DNA from: Paenibacillus oryzisoli
Lineage (GTDB): Bacteria; Bacillota; Bacilli; Paenibacillales; NBRC-103111
Direction: 5' to 3'
DNA: 64,000 bases
NCBI RefSeq assembly: GCF_001653565.1
Contig: NZ_LYPB01000069.1
Span: 248,001-312,000 of the forward strand
Below are positions 25,903-35,705 of this stretch, piece by piece. The notes beneath the pieces were generated by a model. It worked only from the letters and a program-made list of their open reading frames with translations. It had not been told where the DNA came from and made no database searches. Every line of letters starts with the position of its first letter. The stretch's first letter is position 1. Position numbers and translations under genes: made by a program.

Positions 25903-28900
25903 TCACTTCAAAACATTGATAATCATCGTATCACTGGATGTAGCACCCGCATAGTTGACGAGTTCAGCTTGATACGAATACGTACCTTTTCCCTTATTGG
26001 TTACAACGGTCACATCAGATTGGGCTGAAGGCGTATGATTCGTCAGCTCTTGTGTATAGATTAGAACGCCATTTTCATACAAATGATATCTCGCTCCATT
26101 AATACCCCACCACAAGTTCATGTTGACATTGAAGTTTCCGTCACCGTCCCAGTTATCGTTCGACAAAACAGGTTTGGATGGCTTTGCTTGCGTTACGTTT
26201 ACAAGCAAAGTATTGCTTGTCGTAGTACCGTATGCATTCGTAAGCTCTGCATAATAACGATAGGTACCATTCGGTTTATAAGTAATCGATGTTACGGAAG
26301 ATTGGGCATTCGGTGTGTCATCCGTAAGGGTCTTCGTTTCAATTAGCACATCGTTCTCATAGAGTTTATAAATCCTGCCATTTTCTCCGTACCACAGATT
26401 CATTAGAATATTAAAATTACCATCCTGGAGACCCGTATCCTGCCCATTGTCTTCGGTAAGGACGGCGACACCCGGCTTAGCCTTGCTTTTCGAAACGATG
26501 TTGTTCACCACGTAGCTGCTGACATGCGATTCATTACCAACGAAGTCCTTGCTTCGAGCGTAGACAGTAACATTGTCGGAAACGGTAATAGGTGAGACAT
26601 ACGTTGTCCATGTGCCGCTATTCCCGATTTTGTATTCCTTAACCACGACGTTGTCCGGGAAGCTGATCGTCACGGTAACATTGCCACTAGTCGGACCTGT
26701 GAGGTCAGCTGTGAAGACCGCGTCCCCAAGGACTGTCTTGTAGATATTACTGACTGTATAACTCGACTCATCCGAGATGTTTCCATCAGCATCCGCACTT
26801 CTGGCATACACCGTTGCGTTTTCGAAGAGTGTTACAGGCCCCGTGTACGCTGTCCATACGCCGGTATCCCCCACTTTGTATTCTCTCACAGCCGCCTCAA
26901 GCGGATAGGTGATGGTCACATGAACATCTTGGTTGGTCGGATCTGTCCTATCTGCATACAAACTGGCAGCAGCTGGCGGAGTCGTAGCGGCGATGTTGAC
27001 AGTGACCGTGTGCTCCTGCTCTACATTGCCTGCCCAGTCCACACTCCAGTATACAATTGTGTGGATTCCGTAGGTAGTCAACATAACCGTGTTTCCGGTT
27101 TGCTGCGCGCCTCCATCCACCGTATAATAAGTTGCTGCAACGCCAGAGATGTCATCATAGACACTAAGGGTTACAGTCGTATTTTTCTTAGCAGATCCCT
27201 GCGGTACATTATCGGTTGTTACCGGAGGCGTCATGTCTGCCGGTTTCATTGCCCCGTGGAATCTCACTTCATTCATGTTTCCAAACCAAGCGTTCGGGTT
27301 GATAATTTTGATGAAACGATACGGCACTTTACCGTTCACCTTCAAGGTTTGCCAATCCCGAGTGGATACCGCCGCTTTGGTGAGCGTCGTCCATGTTGTA
27401 TTATCGTTAGAGCCTTGGATCACTGTGCCATTGATTCTCCCATAATTTTGATCTTGTCTTGCTAGCAACTCTACACTCGTAAGTGCAGCTTGATTGCCAG
27501 CCTTAAAGTCTAAGATCATGTAGCTTCCCGTTCCGGAGTTGTTGCTTCCAATACGGAAATCGGAACCCGTGCTTGCGTTGCTGTCAAACAAATAATTCAC
27601 CTGCTGCAAGGTTTGTGTTGCAGTTCTTCCTGAAGTTGAATCTATTAAATTCGCGTTGCTAGTGATATTTGTAATCACATCCGTCTCATCAACCAGGTAA
27701 AGAGAAGTGTTGTCTGTTGTTTGAGTAGCTGGATACCCTGCCGTTCCGTCTTGTTTATTGTAAAGAATATTGTATGTCAGCGGACCAGCTGCCACACCTT
27801 GATTCAAAGTAGCCGTAGCCGTCCAATTAATATTGTCTGTGGAAGATACGGTTGCCTCTTGGCCTTGAATAGCGACTTTGACATCTTTAATGGCCTCTTT
27901 GGCGACAATTGCTAGTTTTACTGTGTTGCCCGGTACGATCCTGCTCGCGATGCTTTGAGCCGAACTGATCGAAGCTGATTGAATTTTACTCAAATTTTCA
28001 ACTTTTCCATGGAATCTTACCTCGGCCATATTGCCATACCACGCATTACCATTATAAATACGGATATAACGATATGGGACATTGCCGCTGACCGGCAAGA
28101 CTTGCCAATTCGGTGTAGATACCGCTGCTGTAGTGAGAGTCGTCCACGTCGTATTATCGTTGGAGCCTTGAACGACTGCTCCGCGAATTCTGTCATACAA
28201 AGCTCTTCCGAGCAATTCCACACTCGAAAGCGTAACTAGATTGCCTCCCTTAAAGTCAAATGTGATATAGCTACCGGAGCCGGAGCCGTTCAACCGGAAG
28301 TCGGAACCCGTACCTGCATTGTTGTCAAACAAATAATTCACTTGTGTTAATGTATCTGGAGCTGTTCTTCCTGAAGTGGAATCAATTAAATTTGTGAGGC
28401 TGGTGATATTATTAATTAAATCCGACTCGTCTACAAGGAACAGTGTGGTGTTATCTGTCGTCGTGTGAATAGGAAATCCGACCGCTCCATCTTGCTGGTT
28501 GTACGTAATGGCGAAATTCACTGTGCCTGTTGCCACGCCTTGATTCAAGGTTGCCTCAGCAATCCAGTTAATATTGTCTGTAGACGTAGCCGGCGCAGAC
28601 TGGCCTTGAATCATGACATTAACATTATTGATCGCTTCTTTGGCTGTGAAGGCCAATTTGACCGTGCTGCCTGGAATAATTCTGTTGCTGAGGCTCTGTG
28701 CCGAACTAATCGAAGACGACGCGATCTTGCTCAAGGACTTCACATCACCATGGAGTCTCACTTCCGCCATATTGCCGTACCACGTATTCGCATTGTAAAT
28801 TCGGATATAACGGTATCCTTGCGTATCGCTAACCTTCAATATTTGCCAATCCGCGGTGGATGCCGCTGCCTTGGTGAGAGTCGTCCACGTGCTATTATCG

Positions 28901-31900
28901 TTGGAGCCCTGAACCACTGCACCGCTTATCCGAGTAAATAAACCTGAATCTTGTCTTGCAAGCAGTTCTACATTCGAAAGCGTCACTTGATTGCCTTCCT
29001 TGAAGTCAAAGGTCATGTAGCTTCCCGCTCCAGAACCGTCCAACCGGAACTCAGAACTCGTACTAGCATTGTTGTCAAATAGATAATTTGCTTGTTTTAA
29101 CGTATCTGTCGCGCTAAAACCAATCAAACTGGCGAGGCTGGCAGCATTCGTAATCAAATCTGAATCATCGGCAGCGAACAGCTTCGAACCATCGGTTGTG
29201 CCATACAGGGTATCTCCGTTCGTTCCGTCCTGCTTGGTATAATCAACACTAACATTCACGTCGCCGCTTTGCTCTTGCCCAGTCAAAATTGTCGTAGCTG
29301 TCCAGGTAATATTGTCCGTCGTACTGACTGAGGCAACCTGGCCTTGAATGTTAACCTTTACGTTACTAATCGCTTCTTTGGCCGTGATGGTTGCTTGGAT
29401 TGACTTTCCAAGTGCAACCCTGCCGTTAAGAGCTTGATCAGAACTTAAGGAAACCGATTGAATCTTGTTGCCAATTTCGTAACGTGTTCCATAGACATTA
29501 AAATCTGTCATTTCCATAATATTGCTTACTGTACCATACAGAACTGCTGGCAGCGGTTGGATCATTTCCAATTTGATATAACGGTATTTCTCATTTTGGT
29601 AAACAGGATCCACATCAAGGGTATGATAAGCTTGTGTATACTGCGTGACTCCCGGCGTTATACGTGTCCAGTTCACCTTATCATTCGATCCATATACCGT
29701 GGAGTTGGCGAGACGATCTACGAAGATATTGGACAGGAATCCAAACTTGGTAGCTGACACCTTATAATCGGTACCGAAATCCAGCAAATAGTACAAATGC
29801 GGGGCTGCCCCCTGCGCAAGACCAAACCCAGCGCCGGTTAAATTCGTACCATCATCCATATTAGAGGCCACTGAACCCCAGGAAGACCAAGCGACAACCT
29901 TGGACCAACGCATACCGAAATCAGTTACAGGCGTCACTAATGACAATCCTTCGGTTGCAGCTCTTAGCGCTTGCAATTGTTTATCGAAATCCTCCTCGGA
30001 CGCAGTGTTAATCAGACTCAACGTGTCGTTATACACCGTTTGGAAATTCTTGAGCGTTGCTTCCACATATGCTTGGTTGGGATCATAGGAAGCAATGATG
30101 GCTTGTACTGCGGCAGCACGGTCGCTGCTTACGATAATGCTGACATTTTTGACCGAAACGGTAGTGCCATCCGTAGCCGCAAGAACAACGGAATAGTTTC
30201 CAGCCTCTGAAGGCTGCCAAGAAAATGCGCCTGTATGGGCATCAAGCGGAAGCCCTTTGGAATTATTCTGAAGCTCATACGTAATCACATCTGTGCCGCT
30301 TGCATCCGTGGCAGACAAATCAACATTCACGGAAGCTCCTACATAGGTATAGATCTTTAAATCCGAGCTTCCGGCTTTGAATACCGGCGGTGTCAGATTC
30401 GTAGCTGCCGCTGCATCAACGGAGTCCATATCAACGGTAACACCAGGCGCTCCTTTTACCGTCATATAGACAATATTTTCAAAAGTACCAGCTACGGATA
30501 TATATCTCCACTCCCCTTTCGTATCCGGAAGAGTGAAGGTCGAACCTAGCGCATCCAATGTGGTTACGCCACTCGTTCGAATCTTGAATCCAAAGGGTCC
30601 CGAACCGGCAGCGCCTGCAAAACTGAGAGCAGCTATTTTACTTCCTTCTTGCGTTGCATGGAATCGAATAAATCGGGTATCTCCCTCTTGCATAGTGGCT
30701 GTATGGTTGTCAAGATTCGTGTACCGGTCTTCCAGATGCAGTGTTTTACCACTGGTTACATCCTGTGGAATAAACTTTGCTGCATCAGCCTCCGCCTCCG
30801 CTGGCAAATAGAGCCAGAAGTCATTGCCTGCATCCTTGTTCCCCCACATACCGGGAGTTGCCGGTTGTTTTTTGGTGAAAGCTTCATAATAATAGGGAGC
30901 AAGCTCGGATACATCTTCCTGTTTGACATACGTATAGTAGGAATAAAAATCCCAAAAATTCGCAGTGTCGAACCTTCCCCTGTAACCCGGTGAAAGAAAA
31001 TTATAAGTGTCTCTTATATATCCACCCATACCAACGTTATCAGGGTCACCGCCGGTAATGGCGTATGCCTGTGGTGTCCATGGCGTGTCATAACCGAGCA
31101 TGAACTGCCAGAAAAAGTTGGCTGCCCCTAAAAGTCGATGGTTCAGAAACTCCATAATATCTATGGCATTGTCCGCTGTAGACGGGGTTCCGGTTACTGG
31201 ATCAATTTTGGTTCCCTGGGCATGGATCAAACGGGTTAAGATAGCCGCGTTGGTTAAGTCTCCACCGCCGTGCGCTTGGTCTCGGCCCATCTCCATATGT
31301 TGAACATGAGGTTCTACCGGCGTTCCTTCACCGACTATCGTTCCCGGTTTTTCTTCCTCCGTTACCCACCGGAACAGCGCCTTAATCGATCCGTTGAAGC
31401 CTTGGTCATTCGCTGTACGGTTAACAGTAAACCATTCAACAGCCTCGTTGTATCTATCGCGGTTACCGGTAAAGATATAACCGGATATAGCCCCTATCAA
31501 AGGATAATTATGTTGGTTCATAAAATGATTTTGATCGTGGAGCAATGTTTCTGTTACCGGAATAATAAGATGATTCGTAAAATCTGCTGTATCTTGTTCT
31601 GTCCAAGCCAATGATGCTGTTTGTGTGCTTGAATATCTTAATATCTCCGCCGCCATGACCATTCGGTTAAGCGGTACTCCTGCGTGAATATGCGCATCTC
31701 TATAGAACGCATATTTCGCAGGATCCATCTGCTCCCAAATACGGATAATCATCATGGCATTGGCACGATATACTTCGTCACCGGTTATATAATACATCAT
31801 CGCCTGTGCATATGCCTTTATGCCGTCTGCAATAAACCTACCTTCAATACCCTGACTGTCAAAATTATCGTTGAGTACTGTCACACCGTCTCTACTGTTG

Positions 31901-32199
31901 CTTGAACCAACTGTTCTTGAAGCTTCTGGAGCCGTGAGCAGCATGTTATTCCAATAGTATGTCCACGGTTGTGCTCCCGTTCTAATCTTCGATCTCAGGT
32001 TTTCAAGAAGCTCTTTAGTAAGTCCTACACCGGGATGTGTAAATCCTTCCTCATCGGTTACCTGTGTAATCGTCGGTAAATAATCTGTAAACACCGAAGG
32101 AGATTCAGCCTTAACGGTAACTGGCATAGTGGATAAACAAATCTGTGCTATCATGATGATTGCTGATAGAATTGATAATAACTTCCCTTTATTCTTCAT
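25903..32199 (-). CDS. Giant secreted alginate-lyase-fold polysaccharide lyase with many carbohydrate-binding and Ig-like modules
   Basis: A 2098-residue exported protein. The ATG at 32199 ('MKNKGKLLSILSAIIMIAQI') gives a clean signal peptide and has GAGAGGAAG upstream. Modules, approximate residues: alpha-toroid lyase domain of the alginate-lyase/chondroitin-AC type 35-445, with 'MNQHNYPLIGAI' and 'HMEMGRDQAHGGGDL' as probable catalytic regions; carbohydrate-binding-like sandwich 483-600; Ig-like domain 600-690; FIVAR-like helices 690-755; F5/8-type C domain 760-905; three tandem 246-residue units, each Ig-like plus F5/8-type C, 911-1650; three further Ig-like modules to 1900; two C-terminal repeats sharing 'GNFN-NLW-G-NG-Y-LYE' features to 2098. 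No SLH or sortase signal is seen. The substrate is probably an acidic polysaccharide. A GH28-like gene precedes it and a GH43 gene follows. Confidence 0.82.
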   Translation of the reverse strand: MKNKGKLLSILSAIIMIAQICLSTMPVTVKAESPSVFTDYLPTITQVTDEEGFTHPGVGLTKELLENLRSKIRTGAQPWTYYWNNMLLTAPEASRTVGSSNSRDGVTVLNDNFDSQGIEGRFIADGIKAYAQAMMYYITGDEVYRANAMMIIRIWEQMDPAKYAFYRDAHIHAGVPLNRMVMAAEILRYSSTQTASLAWTEQDTADFTNHLIIPVTETLLHDQNHFMNQHNYPLIGAISGYIFTGNRDRYNEAVEWFTVNRTANDQGFNGSIKALFRWVTEEEKPGTIVGEGTPVEPHVQHMEMGRDQAHGGGDLTNAAILTRLIHAQGTKIDPVTGTPSTADNAIDIMEFLNHRLLGAANFFWQFMLGYDTPWTPQAYAITGGDPDNVGMGGYIRDTYNFLSPGYRGRFDTANFWDFYSYYTYVKQEDVSELAPYYYEAFTKKQPATPGMWGNKDAGNDFWLYLPAEAEADAAKFIPQDVTSGKTLHLEDRYTNLDNHTATMQEGDTRFIRFHATQEGSKIAALSFAGAAGSGPFGFKIRTSGVTTLDALGSTFTLPDTKGEWRYISVAGTFENIVYMTVKGAPGVTVDMDSVDAAAATNLTPPVFKAGSSDLKIYTYVGASVNVDLSATDASGTDVITYELQNNSKGLPLDAHTGAFSWQPSEAGNYSVVLAATDGTTVSVKNVSIIVSSDRAAAVQAIIASYDPNQAYVEATLKNFQTVYNDTLSLINTASEEDFDKQLQALRAATEGLSLVTPVTDFGMRWSKVVAWSSWGSVASNMDDGTNLTGAGFGLAQGAAPHLYYLLDFGTDYKVSATKFGFLSNIFVDRLANSTVYGSNDKVNWTRITPGVTQYTQAYHTLDVDPVYQNEKYRYIKLEMIQPLPAVLYGTVSNIMEMTDFNVYGTRYEIGNKIQSVSLSSDQALNGRVALGKSIQATITAKEAISNVKVNIQGQVASVSTTDNITWTATTILTGQEQSGDVNVSVDYTKQDGTNGDTLYGTTDGSKLFAADDSDLITNAASLASLIGFSATDTLKQANYLFDNNASTSSEFRLDGSGAGSYMTFDFKEGNQVTLSNVELLARQDSGLFTRISGAVVQGSNDNSTWTTLTKAAASTADWQILKVSDTQGYRYIRIYNANTWYGNMAEVRLHGDVKSLSKIASSSISSAQSLSNRIIPGSTVKLAFTAKEAINNVNVMIQGQSAPATSTDNINWIAEATLNQGVATGTVNFAITYNQQDGAVGFPIHTTTDNTTLFLVDESDLINNITSLTNLIDSTSGRTAPDTLTQVNYLFDNNAGTGSDFRLNGSGSGSYITFDFKGGNLVTLSSVELLGRALYDRIRGAVVQGSNDNTTWTTLTTAAVSTPNWQVLPVSGNVPYRYIRIYNGNAWYGNMAEVRFHGKVENLSKIQSASISSAQSIASRIVPGNTVKLAIVAKEAIKDVKVAIQGQEATVSSTDNINWTATATLNQGVAAGPLTYNILYNKQDGTAGYPATQTTDNTSLYLVDETDVITNITSNANLIDSTSGRTATQTLQQVNYLFDSNASTGSDFRIGSNNSGTGSYMILDFKAGNQAALTSVELLARQDQNYGRINGTVIQGSNDNTTWTTLTKAAVSTRDWQTLKVNGKVPYRFIKIINPNAWFGNMNEVRFHGAMKPADMTPPVTTDNVPQGSAKKNTTVTLSVYDDISGVAATYYTVDGGAQQTGNTVMLTTYGIHTIVYWSVDWAGNVEQEHTVTVNIAATTPPAAASLYADRTDPTNQDVHVTITYPLEAAVREYKVGDTGVWTAYTGPVTLFENATVYARSADADGNISDESSYTVSNIYKTVLGDAVFTADLTGPTSGNVTVTISFPDNVVVKEYKIGNSGTWTTYVSPITVSDNVTVYARSKDFVGNESHVSSYVVNNIVSKSKAKPGVAVLTEDNGQDTGLQDGNFNILMNLWYGENGRIYKLYENDVLIETKTLTDDTPNAQSSVTSITYKPNGTYRYYAELTNAYGTTTSNTLLVNVTQAKPSKPVLSNDNWDGDGNFNVNMNLWWGINGARYHLYENGVLIYTQELTNHTPSAQSDVTVVTNKGKGTYSYQAELVNYAGATSSDTMIINVLK
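27250..29466 (-). repeat. Three tandem ~740-bp coding repeats (Ig-like + F5/8-type C units)
   Basis: Units at about 28730-29466, 27991-28729 and 27250-27990 encode the same order of segments: 'SISSAQSL', 'KEAI-NV-IQGQ', 'NWTAT', 'LFDNNA', 'SYMTFDFK-GNQ', 'VVQGSNDN-TWTTLT' and 'YRYIRIYN---WYGNMAEVR-HG'. Copies two and three look closest. They are in-frame protein repeats, not a mobile element. Confidence 0.85.
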
Positions 32200-32246
32200 T
32201 CGCAATCTTCCTCTCATCTGAAATGTGGATGTGTTTCCTTTAAAAT

Positions 32247-32261
32247 ATGATAGCGGTTTCA
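32247..32261 (+). promoter_or_regulatory. Possible cre box before the giant lyase gene (one mismatch)
   Basis: ATGATAGCGGTTTCA matches WTGNAANCGNWNNCW except at position 5 (T for A). It lies 48-62 bases upstream of the lyase ATG, in the 177-base gap after the GH28-like gene, where an internal promoter would fit. No clear -10 or -35 is seen. Confidence 0.4.
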
Positions 32262-32376
32262 CAGGTCGTTATACTTCCTCCCTTTCTTACGTTTCTACAA
32301 GCCGGGTATCGATTCAGCCCTTATGAGGGAGGGGCAGAGCCCTTCCACTCGAAAGTCTGATTATCACTCGACGTTT

Positions 32377-33819
32377 TTATGCTTCATGGCGAAACTGAAT
32401 GTCATGCGCATGTTCGTTGATGTCAAATTTCCCCTCTTCGGCATTCAAAATCAACTCGCCATTGATACGAAGATTAATGAAGGTGATCCCGCCTACGAAT
32501 CGTTCTTGATCAAATCCGTATATGCGATTTTTATTTTCATTTTTTCCATTATAGGACACGTTTCGGAAGGTGACATTTTCAACTCGCTTACCGGGTACAG
32601 GATTATATTTCTCGTTCCATACCACCCGAATGTCTACCAATTGGCCCAATTCGAAATCCTCAACGCGGATATCCTCATAACTAACATTGCTTACCGTGTT
32701 ATTATCGCCGACGTTAATATTCATCGCCCCCCAATAATTAGGTTGAGGTTCATGATGTTCCAGAATATCGATATTGGAGATTTGAATATTCTGAATCAGA
32801 TCGCCCCGCTGATAATCTCCATGTCCCCCAACATTAAGCGCATGGGCTACGTCTGCCCAAAGGACGGAGTCTCTAACGCTGATGAAACCCGCATCTCCTC
32901 TGTAGTCCCAACGACTTCCGTAGATGGCAATACAATCATCCGATGTTCGAAGGAACACATCTTCGATTTCAATATGTGAGCTGGCCATCATGTCAATGCC
33001 GTCGGACCAGCCACGCGTGCTGAAGGATTTGAAGTTGCGGATCTGGATGTGCTCGGACTTACCAATGTAAATGCTGTAGTGTGGCGGGTCGAGCAGCACG
33101 ATTCCTTCCACCGTAATATGGTGTGAAAAGGTGATCCGGACACCTCGGAAAGCCGAGAATCGGTGGAAGTCGGATAAATAGAGTATCCCTCTCCCGCAAA
33201 TCGTGACATCGTGTACACGATCGCAAACGAGTGAACCGACAACGATGGCACCACCGGCGATATAAACAGTTTTCCCGGACGGAATGCGAAAGATCGTCTC
33301 CTCCAAATAATGCATGCCTGGTCCAAAATAAATCACGTTTGGCTCCACGCCACCAGGCTGCAATGGACTGTTCGCCAAACGGTCAATATCCGGCATTCGA
33401 TGGATAGCAGGCTTCAAGAACAGCACGTTCGGCGCGTCTGGTTCAGGAGGTTCTTTCTCCAGTGGATTCGCAAAGAGATGAAGATTGCCGAACCGATCTC
33501 CGTTCACTTCTATCGACAGTTTGCACGGTTCATTCAGACGAAACGTAACAGCCGCTCCATCCACTTCGAATGGAATTTGCTTCGAGAGCGGTCTAATAAC
33601 CGCCTGATGCACTAATCCCTTCCGGCTCACGACCCGAACTTCCACCGTTCCTTCCATGTCAAAATAAGTCATTGATGCCTGTCTGACATTGTGCATGTCC
33701 ACTTTCGCTTCATACACAAAGAGCGGCTGCCAGTCCTCTCCATGAATTCTGGCGCTGACTTCAAAATCGTCCTGTCCCACCGCCCCTTCGGGAGCCTGCC
33801 AAATCTGTAAGAGGCTCAT
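32377..33819 (-). CDS. GH28-like right-handed beta-helix glycosidase
   Basis: A 480-residue protein without a signal peptide. An N-terminal beta-sandwich (about 1-150) precedes a parallel beta-helix with the polygalacturonase-type signatures 'GWSDGIDMMASSHIEIEDVF', 'TSDDCIAIYGSRW' (near residue 291) and 'LNVGGHGDYQRG' (near 333), corresponding to the GH28 Asp and His motifs. The ATG at 33819 follows AAGGAGGAG at ideal spacing. Being cytoplasmic, it may act on imported pectic or similar oligosaccharides rather than polymer. It heads the degradative operon, directly under the promoter at 33912-33960. A dextranase-like or other beta-helix activity cannot be excluded. Confidence 0.82.
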   Translation of the reverse strand: MSLLQIWQAPEGAVGQDDFEVSARIHGEDWQPLFVYEAKVDMHNVRQASMTYFDMEGTVEVRVVSRKGLVHQAVIRPLSKQIPFEVDGAAVTFRLNEPCKLSIEVNGDRFGNLHLFANPLEKEPPEPDAPNVLFLKPAIHRMPDIDRLANSPLQPGGVEPNVIYFGPGMHYLEETIFRIPSGKTVYIAGGAIVVGSLVCDRVHDVTICGRGILYLSDFHRFSAFRGVRITFSHHITVEGIVLLDPPHYSIYIGKSEHIQIRNFKSFSTRGWSDGIDMMASSHIEIEDVFLRTSDDCIAIYGSRWDYRGDAGFISVRDSVLWADVAHALNVGGHGDYQRGDLIQNIQISNIDILEHHEPQPNYWGAMNINVGDNNTVSNVSYEDIRVEDFELGQLVDIRVVWNEKYNPVPGKRVENVTFRNVSYNGKNENKNRIYGFDQERFVGGITFINLRINGELILNAEEGKFDINEHAHDIQFRHEA

Positions 33820-33848
33820 TGTTATACTCCTCCTTGGAATCATGATAA

Positions 33849-33874
33849 GGAGGAAGACCTTGTGGCCTTCCTCC
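33849..33874 (-). other. Leader hairpin upstream of the GH28-like gene
   Basis: The arms 33849-33859 and 33864-33874 pair over 11 bp with one mismatch around a four-base loop. No T-run follows. It would lie in the 5' leader, between the predicted promoter (33912-33960) and the ribosome site at 33828-33834. Confidence 0.45.
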
Positions 33875-33911
33875 CCATGTACCTTAAATTTCCGGCGACC
33901 ACGCCGATATC

Positions 33912-33960
33912 ACTACTATCACAAAACAGTGAGATATTGGATAGTTTAAAAAACTGCAAA
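33912..33960 (-). promoter_or_regulatory. Promoter module A of the degradative operon (shared with 41850-41898)
   Basis: Read on the minus strand: TTTGCAG (33954-33960), TTAAACTA (33942-33949), then TTTTGTGATAGTAGT with extended -10 TG-T-GATAGT at 33915-33920. The same three blocks occur with identical spacing upstream of the permease operon at 41760. The -35 position is poor (TATCCA), as expected for an activator-dependent promoter. Confidence 0.6.
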
Positions 33961-34016
33961 TTCATCAATCTGAAGCTTCTTAACGACTTTAAAAGCCTTC
34001 AAAATGTTTAATTTGG

Positions 34017-35657
34017 CTACTTCCCACCAGCATCCAGATAAGCTTGCACCTGTTTAACGACCTCTTGCCGTATCGTGTCCAGACCTTGGGTACGCCACTT
34101 CTTGTTTTGTTCCCTCGCATAATCCTTCCATTCCTTGACCATGCCAGTCATAAGCAAATCGGATGCTTGCAGCATAACGGGTTTGACCTTGGCAATTTCT
34201 GTGGCGACGGATGCTGAATTAAAGATAAACCCCGATAACGGCAGCTGATAATAGCTTTCATTGTTTCTAGCCCATTTCAGGTAAGCCAGTGTCTTCACAT
34301 CGTTATCCGTAAAAATGCGGGACATCGTTGAATGATTGGTTAGCTCATAGCCCGGAAAGCGGTATTGGGGTGATTCAGCCGTCAACTTATAGCCGCCCAC
34401 TCCGTCCTTAACCCAATGTTTGCCTTCAATCCCAAGTTCGAACAAGTCGTGATGGTCTTGGCTGCTGAACAGCCAATCCAGAAATTTCATCGTACGATCC
34501 GTATTCTTAGATGTGACCGGAATGACCAGGCTATTATTAGCCCAGAACGTAGTTCCAATCGATGCAGGCTGCATATCCCGTTGTGCTTGGCTCCCTAGAA
34601 GGAACGGCTCATAATCTGCCTCAGGATTAACGCGTTGCAAGTCTTGCCTAAGTCTGGCAATCCCGGATAAGGTCGTGTCCGCCTGTGAAGCAGCTTTGCT
34701 TACATCTAGCGCAGTTTCAGCTTCTGAAGATAGTGGATTTGCATTGTTGTATTTCCGAAATTGAACCCGGGTCCCGAAATGTTCGTAAATGGCATCATGG
34801 GAATTAAAAGGAGCTGGAAAGTCGGCAAATTCCGAGTCGGGATCACCGATGGTCGCAGCGCCAATTACTTTCTTTCCATCCTTGGACAACGCCACACTAA
34901 ATGGGATGCCACCCGTAAACGAATCCGACATCATCGGAGCCAATCGGATATCGCTGTGCCCTTTTGCGTCAGGTATTCCCAATCGAAAAATGCCCCTGCT
35001 GCCGATCACAGCCGGAATTTTATCGGGAAACTGCTTGAGTACTTTATCAAAATAAGTAGTTAGGTCATTCATCGTCTCGAGGGGTTTCATGCCTAACGAC
35101 TCCCGAATATCCTTCCGGATTGCAATGGCCGGCGGATCATAATAGGAATCTAACAATGGAATGGTATAGATGTGGCCGTTGATTTTATTGGAATCCATCA
35201 TTGCCTTGGGGAACGCTTTCTTCAGACCCGGATAATCATCATTATGAAAGTACTTGTCCAACTGTTGATAATAACCCATGCTTACATTATTAAATAAGTG
35301 TTTTGTCCAAGGTGCATCGAACATGAGATCGACAGGCTCTCCGGTGGACATTCTTAACATCATTTTTTTTTCATTCTCCAAATAGGGACTAAACTCAAAT
35401 TGAAGCGCGGTGTTTAGTGTAGCCTGCGTCATTTGTTCAAACTTTTGGAGTATCATGTCCATATCGATAGGTCTATCTCCGAACAGCATTACTTTTAATT
35501 TGACGGGATCCAGAGTCTCCGCAGTCACTGATTGGTTTCTTGGCGTACTTGACCCACGATTTGGGCTATCCATATTTCCCTGACAAGCCGATAAGAGCAT
35601 GTTCAAGCTAAAGACGATAAGAAGCCATGGAACAAACCTAATTCTTTGATACTTCAT
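34017..35657 (-). CDS. Orphan sugar-binding lipoprotein (LipO/YtcQ type)
   Basis: A 546-residue extracellular solute-binding protein with lipobox 'NMLLSAC' (Cys25). It contains 'DTLNT'-like, 'YF-N--YPGL-KAF' and 'IPL' segments that it shares with the binding protein at 38216-39829, so the two are paralogues. The C-terminal part 'GFIFNSASVATEIAKVKPV' is of the DUF3502-like type found in this group. No permease gene adjoins it. It lies 48 bases after the membrane AraC regulator 35706-38048 and is probably co-transcribed with it. It may share the permeases at 39882-41760 or serve the regulator as a ligand-presenting partner; both are inference. Confidence 0.85.
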   Translation of the reverse strand: MKYQRIRFVPWLLIVFSLNMLLSACQGNMDSPNRGSSTPRNQSVTAETLDPVKLKVMLFGDRPIDMDMILQKFEQMTQATLNTALQFEFSPYLENEKKMMLRMSTGEPVDLMFDAPWTKHLFNNVSMGYYQQLDKYFHNDDYPGLKKAFPKAMMDSNKINGHIYTIPLLDSYYDPPAIAIRKDIRESLGMKPLETMNDLTTYFDKVLKQFPDKIPAVIGSRGIFRLGIPDAKGHSDIRLAPMMSDSFTGGIPFSVALSKDGKKVIGAATIGDPDSEFADFPAPFNSHDAIYEHFGTRVQFRKYNNANPLSSEAETALDVSKAASQADTTLSGIARLRQDLQRVNPEADYEPFLLGSQAQRDMQPASIGTTFWANNSLVIPVTSKNTDRTMKFLDWLFSSQDHHDLFELGIEGKHWVKDGVGGYKLTAESPQYRFPGYELTNHSTMSRIFTDNDVKTLAYLKWARNNESYYQLPLSGFIFNSASVATEIAKVKPVMLQASDLLMTGMVKEWKDYAREQNKKWRTQGLDTIRQEVVKQVQAYLDAGGK

Positions 35658-35705
35658 GTATCTCCCCCCTGTAATTAGCAGCCTATTCGCGGATTGATTG
35701 AGTCT

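Noticed and set aside
28465-28941. 158-codon plus-strand open frame, with similar ones at 26920-27465 and 27721-27915
   Set aside because: These repeat with the three tandem coding units of the lyase on the other strand, so they mirror the repeat and are not separate genes.
27250-29466. Regular repeats, considered as a CRISPR array or mobile element
   Set aside because: The units are about 740 bases long, in frame and protein-coding, with no short direct repeats, spacers or terminal inverted repeats.
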